From Stutzerimonas chloritidismutans AW-1 (GTDB lineage Bacteria > Pseudomonadota > Gammaproteobacteria > Pseudomonadales > Pseudomonadaceae), in contig NZ_AOFQ01000058.1 in the NCBI RefSeq assembly GCF_000495915.1, forward strand, positions 57,753-121,752: 64,000 nt of DNA. Reading direction: 5' to 3'. Shown piece after piece: positions 1 through 7,379 of the stretch; position 1 is the first letter of the stretch; each line of letters opens with the position of its first letter. The notes under the pieces were generated by a model that had not been told where the DNA came from, did not search any database, and worked only from the letters and a program-made list of their open reading frames with translations. Position numbers and translations under genes: made by a program.

Positions 1-2
1 TG

Positions 3-257
3 GAAGCCACAGATCCGCTGACCCTGGCTGCGACGGCCGCGACGCGTCCCTCTCGGGCCGACTTCTTCAAGACACTGTTCGCCGCCATCGAGGAGAACAG
101 CGCGCACCACCATGGACAGCTTCCCGAAGGCTTCCGGCTCACCGATGGTACGTTGGCCTCATTGGCGAACTGCGCGTTGGACCTGGTGCCGGACGAGCTG
201 GCGGACAGCGCCTATGTGAAACGGCTTCGCCAGCGCGAGCGCAATGGCGACATGTGA
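3..257 (+). CDS. C-terminal 84 residues of an unidentified island protein (5' truncated)
   Basis: An open frame enters from the left edge and stops at TGA 255-257. The visible tail contains a histidine run (HHH) followed by acidic and arginine-rich stretches and ends in RNGDM. I do not recognise a domain. In Pseudomonas integrative elements the gene just before a short radC-like gene is often annotated as a hydrolase or metal-binding protein; that would fit the position but is not shown by this fragment. It converges on the RadC-like gene, separated by a terminator hairpin. Confidence 0.5.
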   Translation, partial: EATDPLTLAATAATRPSRADFFKTLFAAIEENSAHHHGQLPEGFRLTDGTLASLANCALDLVPDELADSAYVKRLRQRERNGDM

Positions 258-286
258 TGCTGTTCTGGCCGCATTCGGCGGTGCAG

Positions 287-309
287 CAAAAAGGGGGCCG
301 AAGCCCCCT
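287..309 (-). terminator. Intrinsic terminator of the RadC-like gene
   Basis: On the minus strand a perfect 7-bp stem (AGGGGGC/GCCCCCT, 292-298 and 303-309) closes a TTCG tetraloop and is followed by a run of five T (plus-strand A 288-292). It lies a few bases past the stop codon of the gene at 314-823. Confidence 0.75.
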
Positions 310-313
310 GCAG

Positions 314-823
314 CTAGAGCAATCCCTGCTCTGCGAATGAAACAGTGTCCTCGCCGCCCACGATGATGTGATCCAGCGCGCGCACCTCCACCAGCGCCAG
401 GGCCTCCTTGAGGCGCTGGGTCAGCACCTTGTCCGCCTGGCTTGGCTCTGGATTTCCGCTCGGATGGTTGTGCGAGAAGATCACCGCCGCTGCGTTGACT
501 CGCAATGCCTCCTTCACCACTTCGCGCGGATACACCGAAGCCTGGTCGATGGTGCCACGGAACAACTCCACGTATTCAAGCAGCCGATGCTGACTGTCGA
601 GGAACAGTGCCGCGAACACCTCGTGCTCGAATCCAACCAGTTTGGTGCGCAGGTAGTCCTTGACCAGCTCCGGCGCGGTGAACAGCGCCCCGCGCTGGTA
701 TTTCTGGTCGATCACCTGGCGCGCCACGTTCAGGATCTCGTCCACAGACGCGGGCAGGTAGCGCCCCTGCGCGTCACGCACCAGCAGCATGGAATCGAAC
801 GTGAAAAAGGAAAATTGCGACAT
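314..823 (-). CDS. radC: RadC-like JAB/MPN-domain protein
   Basis: 169 residues, shorter than chromosomal RadC (about 224), lacking its N-terminal helix-hairpin-helix part. The JAMM metal site is complete: E66/E68 in the first strand, then H118-x-H120-P-x-G with D131. Such short RadC-like proteins are typical of plasmids and integrative elements; the name is historical and a role in DNA repair is not established for the family. The domain is a predicted zinc-dependent JAB peptidase/isopeptidase fold. It converges on the truncated gene to its left and has its own terminator. It marks this part of the window as mobile-element DNA. Confidence 0.85.
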   Translation of the reverse strand: MSQFSFFTFDSMLLVRDAQGRYLPASVDEILNVARQVIDQKYQRGALFTAPELVKDYLRTKLVGFEHEVFAALFLDSQHRLLEYVELFRGTIDQASVYPREVVKEALRVNAAAVIFSHNHPSGNPEPSQADKVLTQRLKEALALVEVRALDHIIVGGEDTVSFAEQGLL

Positions 824-1438
824 GGTCGTGCTCCGGTTGCACGGGCGGAATTGCCCGGAACCGGTGCCAGCACGGCGCAGCGCAAGCTGTCAGGGGTCCA
901 CGACGGCCACAGGACGCCAGCGCGCAACGCGCGCGCAGCCCTTGACAGCGAGAACGCCGTGATACGGTGAAGGGAACAGCAAGACCGCCCCCACTCCACC
1001 CACGCCACGGATCGGCAAGCGGAGCGCGCAGGCCCACAAGGGCCGGAGGTGTCAGGGATCAAAGCCGAATGGCCGCGACTCGGCACGAGGCGTGGGGCGC
1101 AGTCCGCGAGCCCGACGGCGGAACGCCGGGACACACTAGCGAATAGCGAACACACGAACTCGCAACTTCAAGTCAAACAGAATGAAGGGATAAAGCTCAT
1201 CGGCGAAGGATGAACACTCGTCCAATTGGCACGGTCTACCAGAAGAACAGGCAGCACGAAGATATTGATCCGTTATAAGGCCACTGCTAGGATCGAAAAC
1301 GGTTCTGGTCTCCGCCTTGCTGCCTCGAGGAAAACCAGCTCAAATCGAAGCCCATATTTCCCTTGTGGCCAGCCCGGCAAGCAGCATGCTCAGCAAAGCG
1401 AAAGCTTTAAAGGCTGCATTTTGTCGAGGAAATTTGTG
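824..1438. other. 615-base gap without a convincing gene
   Basis: The region upstream of the RadC-like gene is GC-rich to about 1140 and then becomes AT-richer. Open frames here overlap on opposite strands and lack ribosome-binding sites, so I treat them as chance. It should hold the promoter of the RadC-like gene and of the gene starting at 1439. The change in composition near 1140-1200 may be a junction between two pieces of the island. Confidence 0.5.
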
Positions 1439-2035
1439 ATGTTCGATTTCGAATGTGTAACTAACGCGGTTCGAGCCATGGAGCTGGACAGCGTGCCCGA
1501 CGACCTTTCCCGCTGTCGTCAGCTGGAGCTCAAAGCAAAGCACTTGGGCTACCAAAACTGGAACCATCTGCTCGACACTTTGAAGAACGAGCCCGCAAAA
1601 GACCGCCTTCATAAAAGCACAATGCGCCTGATGCAGCGGGTTTGCCAAGTGCGCTTGCCGCTCCGCAACAAAGCTTACGTGCAACTGACTGTCCTACCTG
1701 TGGGCGGAGTTGGTCATTACAGCTACTGGATAGGCTGGGATAAGACAGGCAATGAAGTTCGCGTGCCGCGCCCAATTGATGGCCGGGAACAAGCACGAAA
1801 ACTCCGCAAACTTCAGCCGTCTCCCGTTTTTGCTATCGAAACGGAAAGAGAACTCATAGCCTGGCAGCATTTGTGGTTTTCGACCGCAATAGTGCTACCA
1901 GACTTAGCCAGAGAGTTCTTTCCAGCGTTGTTCAACAAGACGCACCTTGTGGCAAAGAATCCGCCCATTGATATCATCAAAGAAAAGTACGAGGCCATGG
2001 GTGACCTCTATGCAAATAACCTCGAAGAAAATTAA
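1439..2035 (+). CDS. Unrecognised 198-residue island protein with a short N-terminal helical motif
   Basis: The start at ATG 1439 is chosen because GAGGA lies about 9 bases upstream; the frame is open further upstream to 1226 without a good site. The N-terminal part contains a pattern of the type CRQLELKAKHLGYQNWN (about residues 29-45), which resembles the short helical segment seen at the N-terminus of plasmid-borne glyoxalase-related proteins; this is a weak resemblance. The rest has no motif I know. Composition is intermediate between the GC-rich backbone and the AT-rich operon that follows on the opposite strand. It could be an accessory of the neighbouring defence operon or simply cargo. 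Confidence 0.6.
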   Translation: MFDFECVTNAVRAMELDSVPDDLSRCRQLELKAKHLGYQNWNHLLDTLKNEPAKDRLHKSTMRLMQRVCQVRLPLRNKAYVQLTVLPVGGVGHYSYWIGWDKTGNEVRVPRPIDGREQARKLRKLQPSPVFAIETERELIAWQHLWFSTAIVLPDLAREFFPALFNKTHLVAKNPPIDIIKEKYEAMGDLYANNLEEN

Positions 2036-2042
2036 ATAAAAC

Positions 2043-2070
2043 TTCAGCGGCTCTCCTCGGAGCCGCTGAA
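2043..2070 (-). terminator. Intrinsic terminator of the three-gene defence operon
   Basis: An 11-bp perfect stem (TTCAGCGGCTC/GAGCCGCTGAA, 2043-2053 and 2060-2070) with a 6-base loop is followed on the minus strand by GTTTTATTT. The T-rich side faces the minus strand, so it terminates the operon ending at 2141; the plus-strand gene ending at 2035 gets no T-run. Confidence 0.75.
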
Positions 2071-2140
2071 ACTGCCACCCAAAGCTAGCGAACCATAATT
2101 TTCTGAGTCGCCCTTAGCCATGTATGCTCTAAAATAGCGC

Positions 2141-4132
2141 CTACCATGGTTTGAGCAATGCTTGCTTTTTGTTGGGGAAATAAATCACCCTATACTTTTC
2201 AAGCTCGCTTGGATATTTCTTCAAGCCAGTTGTTAGTATTACTTGAAAATCAACCTTCGAGTCCCGCCTGATCTCTTCGATTTTACCAAGACAGGTTTTA
2301 AGCTTATCAAGCTCGATCCCTGCTGTTTCTGGTGTATCAATGAGCAGAAACCTAGGAAATGGCATTTCCAGGTCATCTAGAGACATTTGAAGAAGAGTCA
2401 GATAATACATAAGTCGCATTGAAACACTGGAACTATGCTCTTTGTATTCCCCCTCATCAAGAATAGGCAAGTATGAATCACTGCTAATTCTTGCCGTCCG
2501 GCACTCAGCCAAGGTCTCGGTCATCAGCTTTTTATAGATATCACTAAAATAATTAACCTTATCATTGATATCTATTTTTGTTTGGGCATCGAGTCTCTTT
2601 AGGTCGAGTTCAGATTTCTGAAATTCAGTTCTTTTATTATCAAAATCCTTCTGGAATCCATCAAGCCTTGACTCAACATCTATGAGCTGATGAAGCTTCC
2701 CAAGGTCCTCTCGTAAATCAAGTATTTTGTCATCTATAGAATTAATCGTTTCGAGATCTATAGGCTCATCGATACCTGAAAGCTGCGTTTGGAGATTTTT
2801 ATTTAGAAGAGGCAGCTCAGATTCAAACGATGAGATCTCCTGCTTAACTGCCAGTATGTCAGCATTGCAATCGGAAACCGCTAAATCAATGGTTTCAAGC
2901 GACTTCATCTTAGACTTCAAGATATTCTTATACTCAAGTGAGGTATAAGAGAATCGCTCATATTGCACTTCATCAATCTCAGAGCCACACACACAATGAC
3001 CAGCCGCTCGATCGACTTTATTCAAGCAGTACGGACAACTGTCGGACGAAAATAAGTTCAACTGATCATGTGAGTGAATAATTTTTACGACTTGGCCGAT
3101 CTCTCTTGTCGCATTTTCTTTTATTGTCGAAAGCTTATATTTTTCATCTAGGAGATAAATTAACTCCTCTTTCTTTTCGCTAAGCTCAAGCTGTTTTTGC
3201 ATAAGCTTTTCTTTAGTACTAGTTATAGTAGCTTCAAGTGTGGAGTCTGAAGATCTGTTCCGCTTAAACTTAGACCTTGCCCCATGCAGCTTTTCCAACT
3301 GGACTTCTTTTTCGGCCAATTCTGACACCAAGAAGGTCATATTTCGCGGAGCATCGCTACCGCTTAGCTCACTAGCAAGCCGCTTGTACTCCTGCAAAAG
3401 TCCATTGGCGACATTTTTTTGTTTTTCAAGAAATTTGGTATTGATAATAGCGTCGTAGTATTCGGAAAATGACTTACCCACGAGCAATTCAAATATTGCA
3501 CGACGAAGAATTACCGAGTCAGATACGAAATTATCTTTCTTGTCTATTTTCTTGTAAATTTGCTTTGTGTCAGATTGCTGATCCAAATAAATCAACCGAA
3601 ACAGGTCGGAAGAATTTATCTTGAATGACCCTATACCCTGATAAATATCTACAACAGAGATTCCGAGGTTGCCCAGGAGCCAGTCCGAATAAGTTTCAGG
3701 ATTTGCCGGCGATCTATTTACTGGAAGAATCTTTAAAAACTTGGCCTCCAGTTCAACTCTAAACTCGTCGTCAGCACCTTGACTCCCCTCTCCTTCTTCA
3801 TCTTTCGGGCCGGGCTTTATCACTTGATATGGAGTAATGGTGACATCATTATCATCTATAAACCGAATTATTTGATAATTTTCATCATTGATACTAATGT
3901 ACAACTCCACAAAGTTGTCTCGATCACCAGTGATCTCCTTGTGCCGCTCCTTCTCATCCTTTAAGAACTCTGCGACCCTACCACCTAACGCATAATAAAT
4001 CAGGTTACAAAAAGTAGTTTTCCCAGTCCCGTTATCTCCCTCCACCAGAACAATATTCTGATCAAATACTGGAGACTCGTAGTGATATAGATTTCCTTTA
4101 TAGTTAAGCTTATTTATCCTTAAATATCCCAC
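2141..4132 (-). CDS. SMC/Rad50-like ABC ATPase of an ABC-three-component (Lamassu-like, LmuB-type) system
   Basis: 663 residues. Walker A is GDNGTGKTT at 32-40 near the N-terminus; Walker B is LLIDTPE around 596-602 near the C-terminus, with an SSSVSMRL signature-like segment just before it (567-574). The two ATPase halves are separated by a long charged region of coiled-coil character. At its middle are CPYC (366-369) and CVC (380-382), a zinc-hook or zinc-ribbon arrangement like that of Rad50-type proteins. It is the last gene of the operon and overlaps the preceding gene by 13 bases, which suggests translational coupling. In Lamassu and other ABC-3C systems such a protein senses DNA and controls the effector (family knowledge); the specific role here is inferred. 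The gene is strongly AT-rich compared with the backbone. Confidence 0.85.
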   Translation of the reverse strand: MGYLRINKLNYKGNLYHYESPVFDQNIVLVEGDNGTGKTTFCNLIYYALGGRVAEFLKDEKERHKEITGDRDNFVELYISINDENYQIIRFIDDNDVTITPYQVIKPGPKDEEGEGSQGADDEFRVELEAKFLKILPVNRSPANPETYSDWLLGNLGISVVDIYQGIGSFKINSSDLFRLIYLDQQSDTKQIYKKIDKKDNFVSDSVILRRAIFELLVGKSFSEYYDAIINTKFLEKQKNVANGLLQEYKRLASELSGSDAPRNMTFLVSELAEKEVQLEKLHGARSKFKRNRSSDSTLEATITSTKEKLMQKQLELSEKKEELIYLLDEKYKLSTIKENATREIGQVVKIIHSHDQLNLFSSDSCPYCLNKVDRAAGHCVCGSEIDEVQYERFSYTSLEYKNILKSKMKSLETIDLAVSDCNADILAVKQEISSFESELPLLNKNLQTQLSGIDEPIDLETINSIDDKILDLREDLGKLHQLIDVESRLDGFQKDFDNKRTEFQKSELDLKRLDAQTKIDINDKVNYFSDIYKKLMTETLAECRTARISSDSYLPILDEGEYKEHSSSVSMRLMYYLTLLQMSLDDLEMPFPRFLLIDTPETAGIELDKLKTCLGKIEEIRRDSKVDFQVILTTGLKKYPSELEKYRVIYFPNKKQALLKPW

Positions 4133-4641
4133 ATCTTGATCCCTCGAACCTGATAAATCTTGCTAAGAGCCGTGCTCAAGGTTAGCCGAGTGAGTTGTTT
4201 GACTGCGACACTCAGCCTGCTTGCATTTGAATATTCTTGAGTGAAAATCGCTTTATCAAAGAATCCATCGGGAACATCACTCGATAGAGAGACATCAACC
4301 AGTGAATGCGCGTCCCCTTTTCGCAGGATAACCAAACCCGATTTTTCAAGCCGAAAAAGTATCTTCAGAACTTCGCTTCTCCGACCAAGCCCGCTTGTAT
4401 AACTCTTAAACAGATGCTCCCTATCGACGCGATTCAGAGCTTTTTGCGTAGGATATTCCAAAATACTCAGCAATCTCTCATCAGTAGTAAACTCGATAAG
4501 AAAGCCAAGTTTTCTATAGTCCTTTAAATATCTATCCTTCCTGCAACCTAGAGCATCCAGCGCTATTAAAATTGCATAGGTCAGAAAATAAAAATCATCC
4601 ACCGATGCAAACATAATCCTCTTCTTTACTGCCTCAGTCAT
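4120..4641 (-). CDS. Middle component of the ABC-three-component system (LmuC-type)
   Basis: 173 residues. A small protein between an effector-like gene and an SMC-like ATPase is the diagnostic position of the ABC-3C middle component. The central segment (about 85-115) has the helix-helix-strand pattern of a winged helix (EVLKILFRLEKSGLVIL). It overlaps the upstream gene by 8 bases and the downstream one by 13, so the three products are probably made in fixed ratio. The assignment rests on gene order, size and this fold pattern, not on a recognised motif. Confidence 0.7.
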   Translation of the reverse strand: MTEAVKKRIMFASVDDFYFLTYAILIALDALGCRKDRYLKDYRKLGFLIEFTTDERLLSILEYPTQKALNRVDREHLFKSYTSGLGRRSEVLKILFRLEKSGLVILRKGDAHSLVDVSLSSDVPDGFFDKAIFTQEYSNASRLSVAVKQLTRLTLSTALSKIYQVRGIKMWDI

Positions 4642-5875
4642 TACTTACCCCTTTATCAAAAGAGGCAAAGCACTCATCATACAAATTGAAAATTATCCGC
4701 TCAATCGTCACGCCATTAGAAACCGCATAAGTGTAATCGCTTTTTAATTGTTTAACGTTTTCCTCAGCTATGGTTTTTATTGAATTTACTACAGCCTTTA
4801 TTTCTTCAATTCTAACCGGCACTTCAATCAACGGCTCTTCACTATAGTATTGATCACAAGCTTCAAACACGCGATATTTTAGGGATTTAAAACTTCGATT
4901 GCTTTCACTTTCTTCATGCTTAGATAAACTCGCCATTCGCGCGTACCGGCCAGCCTTTTGGACGTCATAATCAGGGCAAACTGCACGAATCTTGTCTTCC
5001 AGGTTCCTTTTATCCGTGATCCTGGCCTGCTGTTTCTTCAACTCAAGCCAAGCCGGATCAGTGTTTATATCTAACGATTCAGACTCAACCTCTTTAAAAA
5101 TCAGTTTTACGTCTGATCTATAGATAAATCGATCGACTAAGTTTGGAAGATTTTGACGTTCATCTAAGCGTTCCATCAGAAGCGAAAATATGAACTCTTC
5201 TTTCTTTTCGGTTTGAATATTTTGCAGTGAGCTATTTTTTATTAAAGCGATTACACTATCTTTAAGGGCGATCTCGTTTTCCTGACCGAAACACCACTGT
5301 ATTTTTGACAAAAATACGGAAAGCTCCTCAAGAGAGAGGGATTTCAGATTTTCAAGATTACCGTGACCGACCACTTTTTCATACTGCTTCTCATATTCTT
5401 CAAGTAGCGCATATTTAATAGCACTCAGGACTGATTCAGATAGCTCCTCTTTATCTTTTAGAAGCTTTAAAATAGGGCTGTCTGGAAGGGTCAGTATTGT
5501 TCCATTCTGAAGTGATGCCTTTCGCTCCTTTCCTATGCCTGCAGTTGTGTAGAAGCCAAATACAACACCATCACTTTCCTGCCATTTTGAAAAATAAATA
5601 TCTGAAAAGCTGACTAATGTATTTAGTACTGCACCGGAAAATAGCGTAAAGTTTGTGTCTTCATCATAATTTTTATCTTCCTCGAAATACGTCGAGGTTT
5701 CTTGATCACCAATTTTAACAATAGAGACGTCTTCTTGAACTTCGATTGACGCATAGAACATAACGTTTCTGGGGCTCTCAATTTCATCGAGCATATGCTT
5801 AATGGCTCGAATCTTTTGCAGTCTGAACCCTTTTGTTTTGTCGGATGCGTCGCGGTCGATAATGTGCTGCGTCAT
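4634..5875 (-). CDS. Putative effector of the ABC-three-component system, divergent Cap4/DUF4297-like nuclease (LmuA-type)
   Basis: 413 residues, first gene of the operon. The N-terminal part begins with a GFRLQKIRAI segment (16-25) followed by a strand with E45 and E48-D49, then E66-D67-K68. This matches the restriction-endonuclease pattern D-(x)n-(E/Q)-x-K expected of Cap4-like (DUF4297) DNA endonucleases, with E-x-K in place of the usual Q-x-K. A helical segment with VLNTLVSF (83-90) follows as in that family. The C-terminal half is long and charged and would be the part that docks to the other two subunits. Gene order effector, middle component, ATPase is that of Lamassu operons. The nuclease reading is inference from a short motif. 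Confidence 0.7.
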   Translation of the reverse strand: MTQHIIDRDASDKTKGFRLQKIRAIKHMLDEIESPRNVMFYASIEVQEDVSIVKIGDQETSTYFEEDKNYDEDTNFTLFSGAVLNTLVSFSDIYFSKWQESDGVVFGFYTTAGIGKERKASLQNGTILTLPDSPILKLLKDKEELSESVLSAIKYALLEEYEKQYEKVVGHGNLENLKSLSLEELSVFLSKIQWCFGQENEIALKDSVIALIKNSSLQNIQTEKKEEFIFSLLMERLDERQNLPNLVDRFIYRSDVKLIFKEVESESLDINTDPAWLELKKQQARITDKRNLEDKIRAVCPDYDVQKAGRYARMASLSKHEESESNRSFKSLKYRVFEACDQYYSEEPLIEVPVRIEEIKAVVNSIKTIAEENVKQLKSDYTYAVSNGVTIERIIFNLYDECFASFDKGVSND

Positions 5876-6128
5876 ACGGCCTGTATTCCATTACTAGCGT
5901 TGCGGAGACGATGGGCATAGGTGACGGAGTGTTACCCTACCCAGAAACAAAGCTGATGTCGATTAGCTATCAGTCTGATCGTAGGGCCAGCTGCAGTCTG
6001 GGGTGAGCAGCAGTAACTGATTGGTAGGCATCGCTTGCGCGCTTTCGCTCCACTACGCTGCTGCAGGTTGTCTCAATAGGCACTGAACCTCACCATGTTC
6101 CCGGCCAGCCAGACTCGTGGAGCTCGAG

Positions 6129-6500
6129 ATGGAACATCTATCGCACCCATCCAGCGCACTAAGTACCGAGAGCATTCAGTCTCTTTCCATGCCAGGTACA
6201 GAAGCCTATGACGCGTTACCACAGTTCCCGAAGCGCAGCCCCTTGCCTTTCCGGCGCACCATTCGCCGACATGAGCTGAGACAGATCATCCCCCTGTCCG
6301 AAACGACGATCTACGAAATGGAACGCCGTGGAGAGTTCCCCCGTCGCTTCAACCTGACACCGCGTTGCGTAGTGTGGGACTTGGCCGAGGTCGAAGCGTG
6401 GATTGAGGAGCGCAAGCAGGCACCTCGCACGAACATCAGCAGGCCGGATGTCCGCCTAAGAAAAACCCGCCCTGTCCGGACGGGTTCAGATCAGGAATGA
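6129..6500 (+). CDS. alpA: AlpA-family helix-turn-helix regulator
   Basis: 123 residues from ATG 6129; GGAG at 6119-6122 fixes this start over the in-frame GTG at 6117. The second half carries the AlpA pattern: a recognition helix with PLSETTIYEMERRGEFP followed by a strand and VVWDLAEVEAWI. AlpA proteins regulate excision and integrase expression in P4-type islands. It is transcribed toward the integrase end of the island, divergent from the defence operon, and a GC-rich composition places it with the island backbone rather than with the AT-rich cargo. The N-terminal 40 residues are not conserved in type. Confidence 0.85.
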   Translation: MEHLSHPSSALSTESIQSLSMPGTEAYDALPQFPKRSPLPFRRTIRRHELRQIIPLSETTIYEMERRGEFPRRFNLTPRCVVWDLAEVEAWIEERKQAPRTNISRPDVRLRKTRPVRTGSDQE

Positions 6501-6514
6501 GGCCGGCGACGCCC

Positions 6515-7039
6515 TCATCCAACAAGGGCTTCCAGCTCCTCGGAAGTCGAGCGCGATAATCGCCGACCTTCTTTGGCCACGTTGACCTGCAAAGCCACAC
6601 GCGCTACGTCCTGAACGTCCCTGGCAAGCGAGTAGCTGCCCTTGGCCTGCAGCCAGGCCAATACGTCCGCCAAGTGCCAGATCGACGCACTGCCCTCATG
6701 AACAGGTGCTGGGAAGCTGCTTGGGTGGGCCAGCATGAGCTTGCGCATGTTCTGCCGCGACACGCCGACCATCTCTGCCACGTCGGTCAGACCGACCAGA
6801 TCCGGGGCTACCTCAATCAGTTTGGCCGACGGTATGGCACTGCGCACGTCGGCCAACGCACTGCGCACAGCCGCATCTGCGCTTTCCGCTTCGCGGGTAA
6901 ACTCCAGCGCCAGCCGCCCCGGCTGGCCGATGCCGACTAGGGCATCGTCGCAACCGGCCTCGCCAAGGCGTTCGACCAATGCATCCGGGTCACGATCCTC
7001 GTCGGCAAGCTGGTACTTCAGAGTAAAGGTATATTCCAT
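6515..7039 (-). CDS. Helix-turn-helix antitoxin-like protein
   Basis: 174 residues. The start at 7039 (MEYTFTLKY) is chosen because it follows the stop of the upstream gene by 4 bases; the open frame further upstream overlaps that gene. The N-terminal 80 residues look like a small alpha/beta domain of HicB-like size; the middle contains a helix-turn-helix (LTDVAEMVGVSRQNMRKLM, about 104-122) followed by SIWHLADVLAWL, an AlpA/MerR-like recognition segment. Paired with the HicA-like gene upstream in one operon. I infer that it is an antitoxin and autorepressor; the pair is common in proteobacterial mobile DNA but I know no experimental work on it. Confidence 0.65.
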   Translation of the reverse strand: MEYTFTLKYQLADEDRDPDALVERLGEAGCDDALVGIGQPGRLALEFTREAESADAAVRSALADVRSAIPSAKLIEVAPDLVGLTDVAEMVGVSRQNMRKLMLAHPSSFPAPVHEGSASIWHLADVLAWLQAKGSYSLARDVQDVARVALQVNVAKEGRRLSRSTSEELEALVG

Positions 7040-7043
7040 CGCG

Positions 7044-7319
7044 TTACTCCTCTGCACCGTCAGCGGCCTCTTGCTGCTTACGGTGCGTGGTGCAGTTGTC
7101 CACGACACGCCCCAAGGCGCGTGCGTGATTGCTAGGGCTCTTCGGCGTGCTCCATACGCTGGTGATGCAGAACTCGCCGCAGCGACACTCCTCATCGTTG
7201 TACGGACAGTAGATCCGCCCCCAGGCGTGGCTGCCACCTACTTCTACGCGCCAGCCCTGCTCTTCGGCGTGCCTCAGTACTACCTCGACCTCTTTCTTCG
7301 GATGAGAGGGACGGGCCAT
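7044..7319 (-). CDS. HicA-like small protein, putative toxin
   Basis: 91 residues. A short helix with EVEVVLRHAEEQGW is followed by VGGSHAWG with G29-S30-H31, the place of the catalytic histidine in HicA-type double-stranded-RNA-binding toxins. It then has a cysteine cluster (C38, C45, C47, C51), which is not typical of classical HicA and may bind a metal. It is the first gene of a two-gene operon with a helix-turn-helix partner 4 bases downstream. GGAG lies about 8 bases before the ATG. Toxin activity is inferred from fold resemblance and gene pairing. Confidence 0.65.
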   Translation of the reverse strand: MARPSHPKKEVEVVLRHAEEQGWRVEVGGSHAWGRIYCPYNDEECRCGEFCITSVWSTPKSPSNHARALGRVVDNCTTHRKQQEAADGAEE

Positions 7320-7330
7320 CAGTGATCTCC

Positions 7331-7372
7331 AGTATTGGCATGACTAGCGAGGTTGTCAACTGACAACCTCGC
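7331..7372 (-). promoter_or_regulatory. Promoter with overlapping palindromic operator for the HicA-like pair
   Basis: On the minus strand TTGACA (7354-7359) is followed after 17 bases by AATACT (7331-7336), a good sigma-70 arrangement 12 bases before the start codon at 7319. A perfect 12-bp inverted repeat (GCGAGGTTGTCA/TGACAACCTCGC, 7347-7358 and 7361-7372) covers the -35 box. A palindrome on the -35 of a toxin-antitoxin-like operon suggests autorepression by the helix-turn-helix partner. Confidence 0.7.
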
Positions 7373-7379
7373 CATTCCT

